Below, piece by piece: positions 45,490 through 56,298 of a DNA stretch of 64,000 nucleotides (the first letter of the stretch is position 1; each line of letters starts with the position of its first letter). Source of the DNA: Kuschelorhynchus macadamiae (lineage: Eukaryota > Arthropoda > Insecta > Coleoptera > Curculionidae); the NCBI GenBank assembly GCA_030620095.1, contig JAUTXW010000584.1:514501-578500 (forward strand), written 5' to 3'. Below the pieces are notes generated by a model. It was not told the origin of the DNA, searched no databases, and was given only the letters and a program-made list of their open reading frames with translations. The position numbers and the translations under genes were made by a program.

Positions 45490-46320
45490 GTTACTTGACA
45501 ACATTTTTAAATGATCTAGAAAATCTCTCGAAGAACGACAAACTGTAAATAAATCTGTTTATTGGCGATATAAATATAGACACATTAAATAAAAATAATT
45601 TTCATATGGGTGTATGATTCTCAATATTAAACTCGTTCGGATTTTTGCTTACAATAAATGGCTATACTTGTGTAACTTCAACCACAAAAGTTGTTTAGAT
45701 CATGTCTTTATTAAAAATCAATGTAGTAAAAGTTCTACTAAATATACATCATTTATTCTAGATTTTGACATAACTGACCACTTTCCTATTTTGAGAGGCT
45801 TCACCAATAAGAGTCGAAGCCCTACTCTCTCCCTAATGACAAAACAGATTTCTATAACTAAAACTTTTACTATCTGATCTTGGAAGCAGAAAACGAGGAC
45901 CGTAGACGCTCAGATACAGCAAAAATAACATTAGAATAAGATTAGAAAAAACCTTCTATAGAATTTTAATATTCAAAATAAGTTGAAATATAAAGTATGT
46001 AGAAACTGCTTAAACAAAATAATAAAAAATATATAAATATGACTATTATAAGGAACAAATTGAAAGTAGCTTAAATTTTTATATAAACACATCAGATTCA
46101 ACCAATGAAAGTAATATAAAAGTAATAGTCAATATTAAGGATAAAAACAATTTACCTTTCTGTAACAATCAAAATATAGCTAACTATTGTAATGCTTATT
46201 TTAACAAAATAGAAATCAAAATGCGTAATAAAATAAAAATACCAAAACATCAGTCTCGCATTGTATTTAACAACATTACTTCTATGCACTTGACACATAA
46301 ATTCATACTACCTACTTTTT
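45490..46320 (+). pseudogene. LINE endonuclease (EEP) C-terminal fragment
   Basis: FIGDINIDTLN-like residues (near 45560) and CLDHVFIKN with ILDFDITDHFPIL (45690-45795) are the last motifs of the apurinic-type endonuclease of LINE ORF2, including the catalytic DH pair. Downstream sequence to about 46320 is AT-rich inter-domain ORF2, heavily broken. Confidence 0.65.
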
Positions 46321-46605
46321 ATTCGAGAACATAAAAAAGTACTTTATTTAAAATTATTAAAATTAAAAATTATTATGGGAAGTACTCTTTTAATCAAAAC
46401 TTCAAAATCTGTGTTGCAACAATAGGGGGAGGGGGATCTTACGAACGTAATGAAATTTGTGAGACGTCATTTATAAATGACCCATTATCACCTATGACAT
46501 GCATGGCCCTTCTGGGTGTGTGTCTGTGATTAGATTGCTCAGTTTAAGTAACATGACGTTAATAATTGCCGACTTTTAAAAACATACCAAGTCTTGATAT
46601 TTTAG

Positions 46606-46809
46606 GGAGACAGTGTTCGCCAACATCAAAATATACAATCAGTACGGTGACGTACCTACACCAAAAGGTTTCAAGGCAGAAGTTTCAGAAAGTGCCGGAG
46701 AATTTACCTTCCAGAATGCTCGAGTTGTTGCATCTTTTAATAAACTAGGATTGTTAAAAGCAATTAAAAGCAACACTACCACCGTCCCTGTACATCTGGA
46801 TTTCGCAAA
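46606..46809 (+). CDS. Alpha-mannosidase II exon (g), beta-domain
   Basis: Encodes ETVFANIKIYNQYGDVPTPK, EFTFQNARVVASFNKLGLLK and AIKSNTTTVPVHLDFAK. NKLGLLKAI and VPVHLDFAKYG match EQGLLKSI and VPVHFKFLKYG of the fly enzyme. The acceptor is GATATTTTAG and the donor GTAAGT. One base completes a Lys codon and two start the next. Confidence 0.93.
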
Positions 46810-47756
46810 GTAAGTAACAATACATAATTAGTTAATTTCTTTGAAAGTGGTAGACAATGTTTGACTATAAGAAGCACTTACGTGTGGAACTTGCATTGTC
46901 TTTACTGCTGATTCCTTCACGACGTTTCGTCCAGTTGGTATCTCTAGTCTTTATCAGGCGCAAACTAAAACACTGCGACATACGCAGAGATGAGAGGCTT
47001 CAAGATCCCACAACTAGTATACATGATGTTACAAATGCGAGGAACGTTAATTGAGATTTCAGTAACGGTGAGAGATACAAAGTGGATTAAATGGAAAAAA
47101 GTTGCACAATTAAAAGCTCATTGATATACCGCTGAGAAATTTACGAAATTCCCATAATTTCCGAAGATATTCCTTGTCCTAAAAAAAAACATAAAAATTA
47201 GAATTTTGTTTTTATTTTTTTCTGTCCTTATTTGAAAAAATAATTTAAAATAAATTTTACATCAAGTCGACTTTTTAATAGACGGATCTGTATTCTTTGT
47301 TTTATTTTATTATTGTTTTGTAAATCGAATATAGACGTTTCGAACCTAATAAAAGATCTTCAATAATTTCAACGATTTTTTTCTTTTAATCTGTCGTATT
47401 TGTAATAATTCCATCTAAATTAATTTGAAAATTAAGAAAACTTTAGTATATTTTAATATTATATTTATGGAGCCAGAATATTTAGAATTTGCTAAAATTT
47501 TGTAGTCATATTATGGCAAGTATTGAAAAGATGGCCATAAAGACGTGTTAAAAGACAAAGACCACCGCGTACCACTTAAGTATCGCAGATATTCACGATT
47601 TTTGGGAAATCAATAAAATGAAAGCTTATATGCATACACATCTTATAATAAATTAACAAAAATATAAAAAATAATATATCTAGCAAAAACCGCCGTTTAA
47701 AATTCAAATGACAGAAATTGGCGCCTAAACGGGTTTTCCTAAGGTTGTGGCCCTCT

Positions 47757-47764
47757 GACGTCAC
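47757..47764 (+). promoter_or_regulatory. TGACGTCA (CRE-like) site
   Basis: A perfect CRE palindrome at the start of the THAP remnant, also present upstream of the minus-strand ORF. Function is inference. Confidence 0.3.
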
Positions 47765-47769
47765 ACCGG

Positions 47770-47947
47770 GAGGAATATAATCGTAAGAAACGATGGTTTA
47801 CAGCAGCAAGATGTGACATGTCCAAATCAAAAAGCGAATTTTTCTGTTGTGAAGACCATTTTAATGTAAGTTCGAAATAAGGTTACACATGGAAAATTAT
47901 GTACGTTTTAAACTGATGGGTGGAAAAAATAATACAATAAATAAATA
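47770..47947 (+). pseudogene. THAP-type zinc finger remnant
   Basis: RKKRWFTAARCDMSKSKSEF followed by FCCEDHFN is the second half of a THAP DNA-binding domain (the C-x2-H ending in CEDHF). GTAAGT directly follows, so it may be an exon border. A little further, in another frame, MENYVRFKLMGGKNN continues what looks like the same protein family. The first Cys pair is not clear, so the domain is incomplete or has an upstream exon. THAP domains bind DNA in P-element-type transposases and in many TE-derived genes. Confidence 0.55.
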
Positions 47948-48040
47948 ACCTTATTATTATGAAAATAGGGTGCTAACGATTATAACCTCAAATATTTTCC
48001 CAACCAGCATGATATAGATTCGGCTTTGTTTATATTTTAT

Positions 48041-48292
48041 TTAAAACAATGCTGACGTTGGCCGGAACCTCGAATATTGTAAACAGATATTTATTATCAC
48101 ACACACAAATACTTGGATTACTGCTTTCGCGCCTCTAATTTCTGCTGAATTAAAACGTTCGTCATTTTTTATGTAATCCATCACCATAAACATATCCCCA
48201 GAGGGTAAATTCTTTGTGGAAGCCTTGACAAAACCTTCGCTAGCCATAACCGAATCAAAAACACCTTTATTTCGCCATGCAGAACAAAACAA
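48041..48292 (-). CDS. Conserved TE-associated ORF, function unknown
   Basis: 83 codons. The part MFCSAWRNKGVFDSVMASEG, FVKASTKNLPSGDMFMVMDY and IKNDERFNSAEIRGAKA looks like a real protein domain. I recall similar proteins from large multicopy arthropod families but cannot name one with confidence. The last third (FVCVIINICLQYSRF) is probably read-through past an exon end near GCAG at about 48123. It has a promoter-like region upstream and lies inside the THAP transposon, antisense to the mannosidase gene. Confidence 0.4.
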   Translation of the reverse strand: MFCSAWRNKGVFDSVMASEGFVKASTKNLPSGDMFMVMDYIKNDERFNSAEIRGAKAVIQVFVCVIINICLQYSRFRPTSALF

Positions 48293-48373
48293 AATACACG
48301 CAAACTAACTGTTTACGTAGAAACTTACAGCAACACAATTGAATCAGGCGGAATCGATATGTAAATAACTCGT

Positions 48374-48403
48374 ATTTATATGCGAAGTGACGTCACGACC
48401 AAT
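48374..48403 (-). promoter_or_regulatory. Promoter-like cluster: CCAAT, CRE, TATA
   Basis: On the minus strand: ATTGG (inverted CCAAT, 48403-48399), TGACGTCA (48395-48388) and TATAAATA (48381-48374), in order and about 85 bp before the ATG of the 83-codon ORF. The spacing suits an RNA polymerase II core promoter. This is a pattern match only. Confidence 0.4.
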
Positions 48404-49751
48404 GAGCAGTCATTTCACTGTTCCTTTAAATTTTACCGCGTACCTGCGTTTTCGTACCTGAAATATTTGCTACTGGGTCTGTTATACGTTTTGTAAGATT
48501 GGATGTGTATTTCGTTTCGTTTGAAACATATGGCAAATACCTAATTAACAAACAATACGTTTAATGTTTATTACTGGTATAATAATTAATTTAAGATTAC
48601 CTTCTAAAAGATATTTTAAAACGCATCTAAAAACAACCCAAGGAATAGCAAACACTTATACAAATATGGTCATTTTATAAAGCTAACAAAACATGAACCA
48701 GTTTGAAAGATCTTTTGGGGCAGGTTGCATGTTAAGCCTGTAGATCGATCTCGATCTGCCATTGATGCAGAACCTATCGGCATGTTATAGGCAATTGTGT
48801 GAGCTCTACAAAATAGTATTAGTCAAATAAATTTTTCTTATCTTATTTTTTGAAAAATACATTTTTTCACACGGTTGGTTTTTTTGGAAGGCGATTTAAG
48901 CACCTCTTTATAGCCCTTTCGTTATCGCCATATGCGAACGAAGTCGCGGGTACTCAGTAGTAATGGATAATTACCACAAAATATATCAGAACTTAACATA
49001 CAAACTGAATAAAAACCGCCATGATTGTTGAGTTCCAGGCCGTGGTAGTCTTTATTCTAAATTGACCATCTTCGCTTAAATGTTTGTTCTGCATTTGAAA
49101 AATAATTCGTCTGGATGTTATCCTTTAGGATACGCCTCAAAAGATTAAGTTGTTGAAATTCTATTACGTCTGAAATAAATATTTTAACCTATTGATTTTT
49201 CTTATGAATTATTTTTTACTATATGTTGTAGTTGTACTGAAACTACGCTAGTTTCATTGATTTACAATGGACTTACAAAACATTTCTATGACAGTTAATT
49301 TAAATAATATTTTAACAGGAAAGAGAAATTTAAAAGAACAAATTTGTTGAAAGTAATGAAGATGTTTTATTAAGTTCGAAACGATTTAAAGCGATTAAAA
49401 ACTGCAGTTAGATGCAGTGCATTGGGGTTTATGAAACTTCTATCAAAATACAGGGCCGTATTTAAAAAAATCGACCTGATAATCGTAGATAGCAGACGAA
49501 ATGTCGAAATTAGAGTCTAAGATTACAGTTTCGTAGGAGACAAAAAATTGCAACTGAAATGTAAAATTTATTTTAAATTATTTTGTCAAATAAAGGCAGA
49601 AAAAAAAATAACAAAATTTTAGTTTTTCGGCTTTTTACGAATATCTTCGGATGTACTCGGATTTTTGTAAAACTATCCATGATAATATATCAATGAGTCT
49701 TTAGTTGTGTAACCTTGCCTCCATATAACCGACCTTGTATCTCTCACCGTT

Positions 49752-50339
49752 TTCCAGGTCCCAATACTCGTACCTCAAGTTTATAAACTGTATAAACACG
49801 TAATCTTATGATTGGCTTTTGGTTAGCACTTTATAATTAGAGATACTAACTAGTAGAAACGATGAGCGTTTCAAGTGTTCACTTAAAAACATTAGATTAA
49901 ATTTAAGACACATGCATTTACTTGTTGTGGAAAATGGTAGGTAATAATATTGTCGGCTAACTGCCAAAAGCAGGTAAATGACCAATCAGATCCTGATTCT
50001 GGTGACTTGAATTAAACAAACAGTCGCACAATGCGATGTTGCCGGTATAATAATAAACTCTGGTTTATAGAGATATTTTACACGGTAATAGATAGTTTTC
50101 ATTTTACATTTTATCTCTACTTATTATACTAAAGCGTATAATATAAGTAATCTTCCATTAAGATTAGATTCCAATAAAAAAATACAGATGAACATATAAA
50201 TCATGCAATGGGATCTTAGACTACCCGCAAAAGTACAGTTAGAGAAAAAAATTAGAAGTTGAACAGATTTGCCTGTTACTTGATGGAAATCCATTTAAAC
50301 TAAGTAAATGAAAATAAATTTTATTAAAAAAAAAACATG
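49752..50339. other. Intron sequence, nothing recognised
   Basis: AT-rich with no gene or repeat partner identified. Confidence 0.4.
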
Positions 50340-51830
50340 ACAATTAGTTTCACCAAAAAAGTTTTTTCAAAAATTATTGAGAGATTTATCTACGATAAAA
50401 TGGAACAATTTTTAGAAAATCAGAATATCTCTTTTTTCGATCAGTTCTGCTTTCGCAAATCCAAGGACTGAGGTAGAAGCAATTGATTTAGTTACACAAG
50501 TTCAACTTGCTTTAGATAGACATGAAAAAGTTGCCTATTATCCTTGGATTTGTGTAAAGCTTTTGACACTGTATGACATAAAATATTGCTTAAAAACTTG
50601 TTTCGTATGGGTATAAGAGGTACTATATATAATTGGTTCCAAAATTATGTGTTGGATCGAAAGCTATTGGTTCAGATTGGCAATAATAAGAGTAGTCATC
50701 AAAACATTTGATGTGGTGTGCCTCAAGGATCTATATTGGTTCCAATTTTATTTTTAATAAATATAAATTCTGTATCTCTGGTAAATTTAGAAGGTTCCAT
50801 TAATTTATTTGCTGATGATACCACCCTTCTCTATACTTCAGATAATTTTGCAAAAATAAATGTTATCATTAATAAAGACCTAAATTTAATTACTAATTGT
50901 TTATTGGAATATTATTCAAAATACATATATTCCGCCAATATTTTTTTCTAATAAACAAATTAATTATTCAGTGTATTAAATTGTTAGGCTTATGTATAGA
51001 TCAAAATGTAGCTTGGAAGCGACATATAGAATATTTAAGAGTACAAATTTCTCCAATAGTAGGAATTTTGTTTAAAAACATTCGTAACTATATTTCTATT
51101 AATTTGTTAAAATATATATATATATTTTACTTTCGTTTATTCAAAATTACAGTATCTAATATCAGTGTGGGGCGCTGCATGTAAAAAACAATAAAACCAT
51201 TAGAAAAATTACAAAAGTCAATAAAATGTATTTACCGTTTACTATATCTGGAGCCCACAATTAACCTATATAAGCCTAAACATTTTTTAAACATTTCTAT
51301 GGTGTATAAAACTAAATTATGTATTTCTATTCATTAATCAGCTAAAAATATAAAAAATACGAATTTAAATTTTATTAGAAATAATAACATTCATGACCGT
51401 AATACAAGACAAACCGATTATTTCTCCACTATAAAATTTAAAAGTAATTTTGGCAAAAAATGTATATTACACAGTGGGGTTAATTATTACAATAATCGAC
51501 GAAACCAATTAAAAAATACTAGCAAAATTGTTACTTTTAAAAAACACTTAAGAAACATTTTTTTGCAGAATTAATATCTTCACGTTGATATATTTTTTTA
51601 ATGTCTACAGTTTATTTTTTTTTGTAATTTATAATAGTGTTTATACGTTTATGTGTTTTATATTAGTTATTAATTAGTTCCCTTTAATATTTACAGTTTT
51701 TAATGTATTGTAATTTGTAATAATGTGTATACATTTTTAGGTTTTTATATTAATTGTTAATTAATTCCCTACTATAAACAATGTTGTTTCTCGGGAATAA
51801 ATGATTGATTAAAAAAAAATAGAATTATAT
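50340..51830 (+). mobile_element. Truncated LINE (family C, CR1/Jockey-like)
   Basis: Reverse transcriptase pieces with frameshifts: KIIERFIYDKMEQFLENQNI (finger), LDLCKAFDT-like residues near 50550, PQGSILVPILFLININS (motif B), NLFADDTTLLY (motif C, Asp pair) and KLLGLCIDQNVAWKRHIEYL. The 3' end is GGGAATAAATGATTGATTAA with a short A run. The same family occurs at 58430-59735. The endonuclease is absent. Confidence 0.75.
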
Positions 51831-51986
51831 CTAAAGAAGTCACAGTGTTGTCATGTGGTTGAAAAAGATACAGTGTTGTCATGTTTTTTTTTAATAAATT
51901 TAGTAGACATTTAAATAATTAAATTATAATTAACCATTTACCTTCCCTCCAGATTGTTCCACTTATTTTCATGCAATTTATTGCAG

Positions 51987-52168
51987 ATATGGTGTTGCGA
52001 TTAGACAGAATGACCGTAGTGGTGCATACCTTTTCCTCCCAGATGGAGATGCAGTCGAGCTGAAAATCGAAAATACAGTTGTAAACGTTATTGAGGGACC
52101 GGTGCTCTCTTCCGTGACTGTACAGTTACCTTATATACTTCATAAAGCAATTTTATATAATACACCAG
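51987..52168 (+). CDS. Alpha-mannosidase II exon (h), beta-domain
   Basis: Encodes YGVAIRQNDRSGAYLFLPDG, DAVELKIENTVVNVIEGPVL and SSVTVQLPYILHKAILYNTP. NDRSGAYLFLPDG matches GDRSGAYLFLPNG of the fly enzyme, whose Tyr contacts substrate (Y727, from memory). The acceptor is ATTTATTGCAG and the donor GTGAGT. It is the last exon seen, ending one base into a codon, so more exons must lie beyond 64000. Confidence 0.93.
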
Positions 52169-54423
52169 GTGAGTTTCATATAACGTAAGTTGCTAACATT
52201 GTTGGTTAGTCATAAGGACTATGTGAAAATATTACTGTCGTAATATAGTAAAAAATGTTCACCGATTTCACATTTCTTCATGAATCAAATTTTGGCATCA
52301 TCGGTACTAACTTTTTTAGCCTGCCGACTTTATTAGAATCACTTAAAACGGATTTAGTAGAAAACTGACATACATAATATTAAGTTAAATTTACGTTCAA
52401 TTTCAACTCGAATTTGTTAGGAAATTGGCAAATGACAACAGTGTGGTGTCATTTACATTAGACAAAATTCGAAGTGCACTTCAAAGTTCTTAGTTAACAA
52501 AATTCCTAATATTTTTATACATCCAACTATTTAAAAAATATTAAGTGTTTTTTATCGCCATAACAAAAAATTAAACCTTAATCGAATATTTAATTCCTAA
52601 AATCACAACCAATGAACGTAAACAAAGTTACTAAACAATCTTCTTGCTTATTTTACATTAATATCTTATCTCATTTTACATTAATATCCTAGAAAGGCAA
52701 CAAAATCAAATATATACAATTACAAAATAGGATCAGCTGTTCAGAAATATCATTCCAATGTAAATACACTTTTACGAAATGTCAATTTCTTGGAAGTGAA
52801 TGCAAATGCAGCTTTATTTTAAATAGGGAAATACTAGCAAGTTGACTTGCTATTTTTTTAAATATAGAATTGAGGTCAAACAATCAAACGATAAAAGCGA
52901 ATTTACCATTTTTTTTAAATGTATTAGTGTTTTATTTTAAGCAGGAACTTTTACATAGATATACAGGGTGTATATTTATTTGGCACCCAGTTTCTTCCCT
53001 AAATTACGAAAAATGTCAACCCAAACCTCATTTTCGCTATACATGGTCTTTACACTACAGTTTTTACTAAAATGGATTAAAATTTGTTAGACAAAAAATT
53101 CAGAAACCTTCAGGGAAGTCCGTTATAAAATATAACTTTAATCAATACTTGAAACTTAATACATTTCTCTATAGTAGTTATATTTATTAATTAAAACATG
53201 TTTAATGCGTCAAGAATTACTAAAATTTTACTTCATGTATTCTTTCTCAGACTCCTTATGGAAAAATGGCTTTCGGTCAAATTGGCTAAAACTTCGGGAA
53301 AATCTAGATCAAGTCATTCTGATTAAATGTTCTCCTTGGCACGCCTTAATCCATCTACTAGTTTTCTAGATACGAGAGTTTGAAGTTGAGAATTTCCAAT
53401 TATTGGATATCGCGCTTATCTTCTATTTTTTCGCTTGTAACTCTTCTCAAATATTACAAAACGCCTTGTATGTCAAAATGTAGGGAGATAAAAGCTCTAA
53501 TAATATATACATTGAGAATTAATACAGGGTGTGCCGTATTTTTGTCGCAATGCCATTTTTACCAAAAATTTTGTTTTACGCAGGGTCGAAAAATATGTAT
53601 TTCGGTTTTATCGCTCTATTTCCCAAAGAAATGGTCAGATTTGTTTAGTTTTTTATCATTTTAAAAATTAGACACACTAATAAATATATCATGGTATTTT
53701 AACACAAAGCACTAAAAGGTTTTTTTGAATTCTTGGAATAAAAGACCTTTAATAATTTTAAATATTGAGAAAACTATGCTGAATCAACAACCTATTGTAA
53801 ACCTTTTATTGATTTTGTGATTTATAGATGAAAAAACAAGAAATAGTATGGTAAACAATATTTATGTATTAAAGGCGATTAACTTAAAAAAACCACTTAC
53901 TTATTAAATTGAAAAAATTCAACACTCACTCTCCCTTATCTTCTTTAAGCATTCTTGTGATATATTTTCAGTTTTCACACCGCCATCGCCATTGAGGTAT
54001 TAGATTATGTTTCATTTTAGGGATTGATTGTTTCAGGTTCATTTGCTGCATTTAATATAGAATTAAGCATTTGGATGGAAGGATATTTAACATTTTATTG
54101 GGCCTTGCGTATCCTAAAAACCATAATATAGCTGCAACATGAGAGCATGTGCCCATAGTCCTAGCTCATGATTGAAAATTCCCATAGGTACAGTCAAAAG
54201 CAGTATTATCGTGCGGGTCATACGATTTATCAACGACAAACTTTTTAAGTTTGTTTTTCTTTTATTACCTGTAATCATATCCTCCGCATAAAATCCGGAA
54301 GATGAATTAGATAGACCTATGATATTTTCATATGAAAAAAGAGGATAAACATATAAATACCAGCAGTTGCAAAAATCTTTGAGCGATGTCACTTCAAAGT
54401 CAGATTGACAAGTCGGTGACAAA
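52169..54423. other. Intron sequence with isolated CAGGGTG ends
   Basis: No gene is recognised. ATACAGGGTGTATATTTATT (near 52963) and ATACAGGGTGTGCCGTATTT (near 53523) are element ends in the same orientation without obvious partners. The minus-strand open frames 54114-54715 show no motif and are not called. Confidence 0.45.
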
Positions 54424-55654
54424 ATGAATAATAGAAAACAATTTTCGGATTTCTTGCATCCACAAGCGAAAAAAATGGTATTAAATCTAATAAAATATTA
54501 CGAAAATGAAAATTCACCGGCCAATATCCAGTAGACAGTAGCAAAAGCTCTGGGAATCGGGAAAGGGACTGTGCAGAAAATTGTGCATGAAAAAAAGCAT
54601 AATTTACTACCGAAGAAGATTCAGAAATGTACACGAAAAAAGCCAAAGACAGAAGACTTAAGTGACAATGTAAAAATGGATGTTCGTAATGCAATTTACA
54701 ATTTATACACATCAAAAACTAATATAACCCTTCAAGTTTTAAAAGAAGCTTCGAGGCATATTGGAAATTGGACTAAAATTGTTGTCAAAATTAATAAAAA
54801 TGTTAGGTTTTTGATATAAAAAGGTCTGTAATCGAAGATTTTTATGCGAGTTGCCACATATAGCAAGCCAGCGTATCCAGTTTTTAAAGAAATACACGGA
54901 AAATGTTAATTCAAAATTTAAAAAAGTGGTATTTTTAGACGAAACTTGGATATTTTCTAATGGAAATGGTTCGAAATCTTGGCAGGACGAGTCTGTAAAA
55001 AGTGTCAAGAGAAAAAAGGGATGTTCATCATTTTGCATGCAGGTTCTTTAACAGAATTTCTCCCAGGTGCAAGTTTACTGTTTTCTTCAACATCCAAATG
55101 TATGAACTACCATGATAATATAAACTGTGTACTGTTTGAAAAGTGGTTAAAAGAACAACTAATTCCAAATTTAGATGCTCCATCTTTAATCATTCTGGAC
55201 AATGCATCTTATCATTCAGGAATCTTAAATAAACAGCCTACTTCATCCTGGAAGAAAAGTGATATTTATGACTGGCTAATAAAACAAAAACAAAATCCTT
55301 TACCCAATTTGCTGAAACTAGAACTTCTTTTAATGGCAAAATCTATTAAAAAACCAACAATATATGCCGTAGATGAAATTTTTACGACTGCCGCCATACC
55401 ATTGCCAGTTTAATGCACTAGAATTAATATGGGCTGGGGCAAAATCATATTCCGAAAAACACGTGAACGATGGTCTTACATCAGATGAAGTGCAAATTGT
55501 TTGGCAAGATTCATTAAATTATATTACGCCGGAATACTGGAAGAAATCTGTGGAACATACGGAGAGATTAATATGGGATTGGGGGAATCGAGTACGAGTT
55601 CTAGATTCCTTATACCGATTCTCAGTGCTTTTCCCACTGGCTCCTGGAAATTAG
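54424..55654 (+). pseudogene. Tc1/mariner-superfamily transposase with long D-E spacing (DD82E-like)
   Basis: Starts MNNRKQFSDFLHPQAKKMVL with an HTH (TVAKALGIGKGTVQKIVHEK), then RKKPKTEDLSDNVKMDVRNA. The catalytic motifs are VVFLDETWIFSNG, SLIILDNASYHSG and, after an insert with KKPTIYAVDEI, LRLPPYHCQFNALELIWAGA. The long D-to-E distance (about 75 residues here, with a probable small deletion at a frameshift) fits the DD82E group known as Sailor. One TAG at 54532 and at least three frameshifts. TIRs not found. Confidence 0.65.
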
Positions 55655-55884
55655 CCAGTGAATTTTAATTTAAAATTTTTTTTATTAGATTTGACACCAT
55701 TTTTTTGCTTACTTTTTTTGTACATTTGTAATTTTGTAGGCAATAAATAAATAATTATAGAATACTTGTTCCAATTTTAAAGCGTGTTTAAAATAATTTT
55801 TTTATTAATTATAAGACATAATTTTATATATAAAAATCGGTAAAATCGCTTTACCAGAAACTCGGGGCTAACGAAAAATACAGC

Positions 55885-55886
<2 letters not shown>

Positions 55887-55944
<58 letters not shown>
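55887..55944. repeat. (TA)n microsatellite
   Basis: Pure TA repeat. Open frames through it give only Tyr-Ile runs. Confidence 0.9.
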
Positions 55945-55946
<2 letters not shown>

Positions 55947-56117
55947 GTGTTTTCATTCCGGGTGTACATCCGTTCACTACTGTCGTTCTGAAAAGAACCG
56001 TTTTGCTGACGTTTCGCCAAAATCACATTTGACATTTTCGAAGCTTTCTTTCTCGATGTCCGAATAGAGTCTCTATGAAAACACATTGTATTTTTCCATC
56101 CGTGAAGGACTAAAAAT

Positions 56118-56121
<4 letters not shown>

Positions 56122-56204
<83 letters not shown>
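56122..56204. repeat. (TA)n microsatellite
   Basis: Second pure TA tract about 180 bp from the previous one. Confidence 0.9.
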
Positions 56205-56205
<1 letters not shown>

Positions 56206-56298
56206 CCTGTATTTTTCGCATGCATGGCCCTTAATTTTAGAGTGAAATTTGAAGAAATCGGATAAGTAGTTTTTTAGCTATGCCACGAACAGACATAC

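Larger units (their letters stand above)
43872..46482. mobile_element. Unclassified element with GGGTCATTTATAAAT TIRs
   Basis: The left end is GGGTCATTTATAAATTATGT followed by a G-rich GGTGGAGGGGGTC. The right end is the inverse (ACGTCATTTATAAATGACCC, preceded by CCCCTCCCCC-complement sequence). The interior holds a diverged direct repeat and LINE fragments, with no identifiable transposase. The superfamily is not assigned. Confidence 0.5.
47065..49751. mobile_element. THAP-domain transposon with TIRs of about 200 bp
   Basis: The ends are AACGGTGAGAGATACAAAGT and ACCTTGTATCTCTCACCGTT. The arms are about 47065-47270 and 49558-49751, still matching at CCGAAGATATTC and AATAATTTAAAATAAATTTT with many differences, so it is fairly old. 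Inside are a + strand THAP remnant and a minus-strand conserved ORF with its own promoter-like sequence. The superfamily is not certain; no catalytic domain was found. 48450-49550 holds no gene that I recognise. Confidence 0.65.
13522..52168 (+). other. Golgi alpha-mannosidase II-like gene, eight internal exons
   Basis: Glycoside hydrolase family 38 enzyme. The Golgi form removes alpha-1,3 and alpha-1,6 mannose from GlcNAcMan5GlcNAc2 during N-glycan maturation. Eight exons on one strand join without a frame break into about 520 residues. These correspond roughly to the second half of the GH38 catalytic domain and the following beta-rich region of the fly enzyme (about 1,100 residues). All introns have GT and AG ends. 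Exons are 167-271 bp while introns reach 8.6 kb, filled by transposons. N-terminal exons (cytoplasmic tail, membrane anchor, catalytic nucleophile region) and C-terminal exons are not in the window, so each flanking intron exceeds 11 kb. I cannot separate the IIa and IIb paralogues with certainty; IIa-like is my preference. Confidence 0.9.

Noticed and set aside
48920..48965. GCGAACGAAGTCGCGGGTACT as a possible SINE or LINE promoter box
   Set aside because: The motif resembles one seen in insect repeats, but no A/B boxes, tail or second copy could be found nearby.
54114..54715. Minus-strand frames of ~100 codons
   Set aside because: They overlap the start of the + strand transposase relic and have low-complexity, hydrophobic composition expected of antisense reading.
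55777..56086. Two minus-strand frames with Ile-Tyr runs
   Set aside because: Translation of the TA tract at 55887-55944; not genes.
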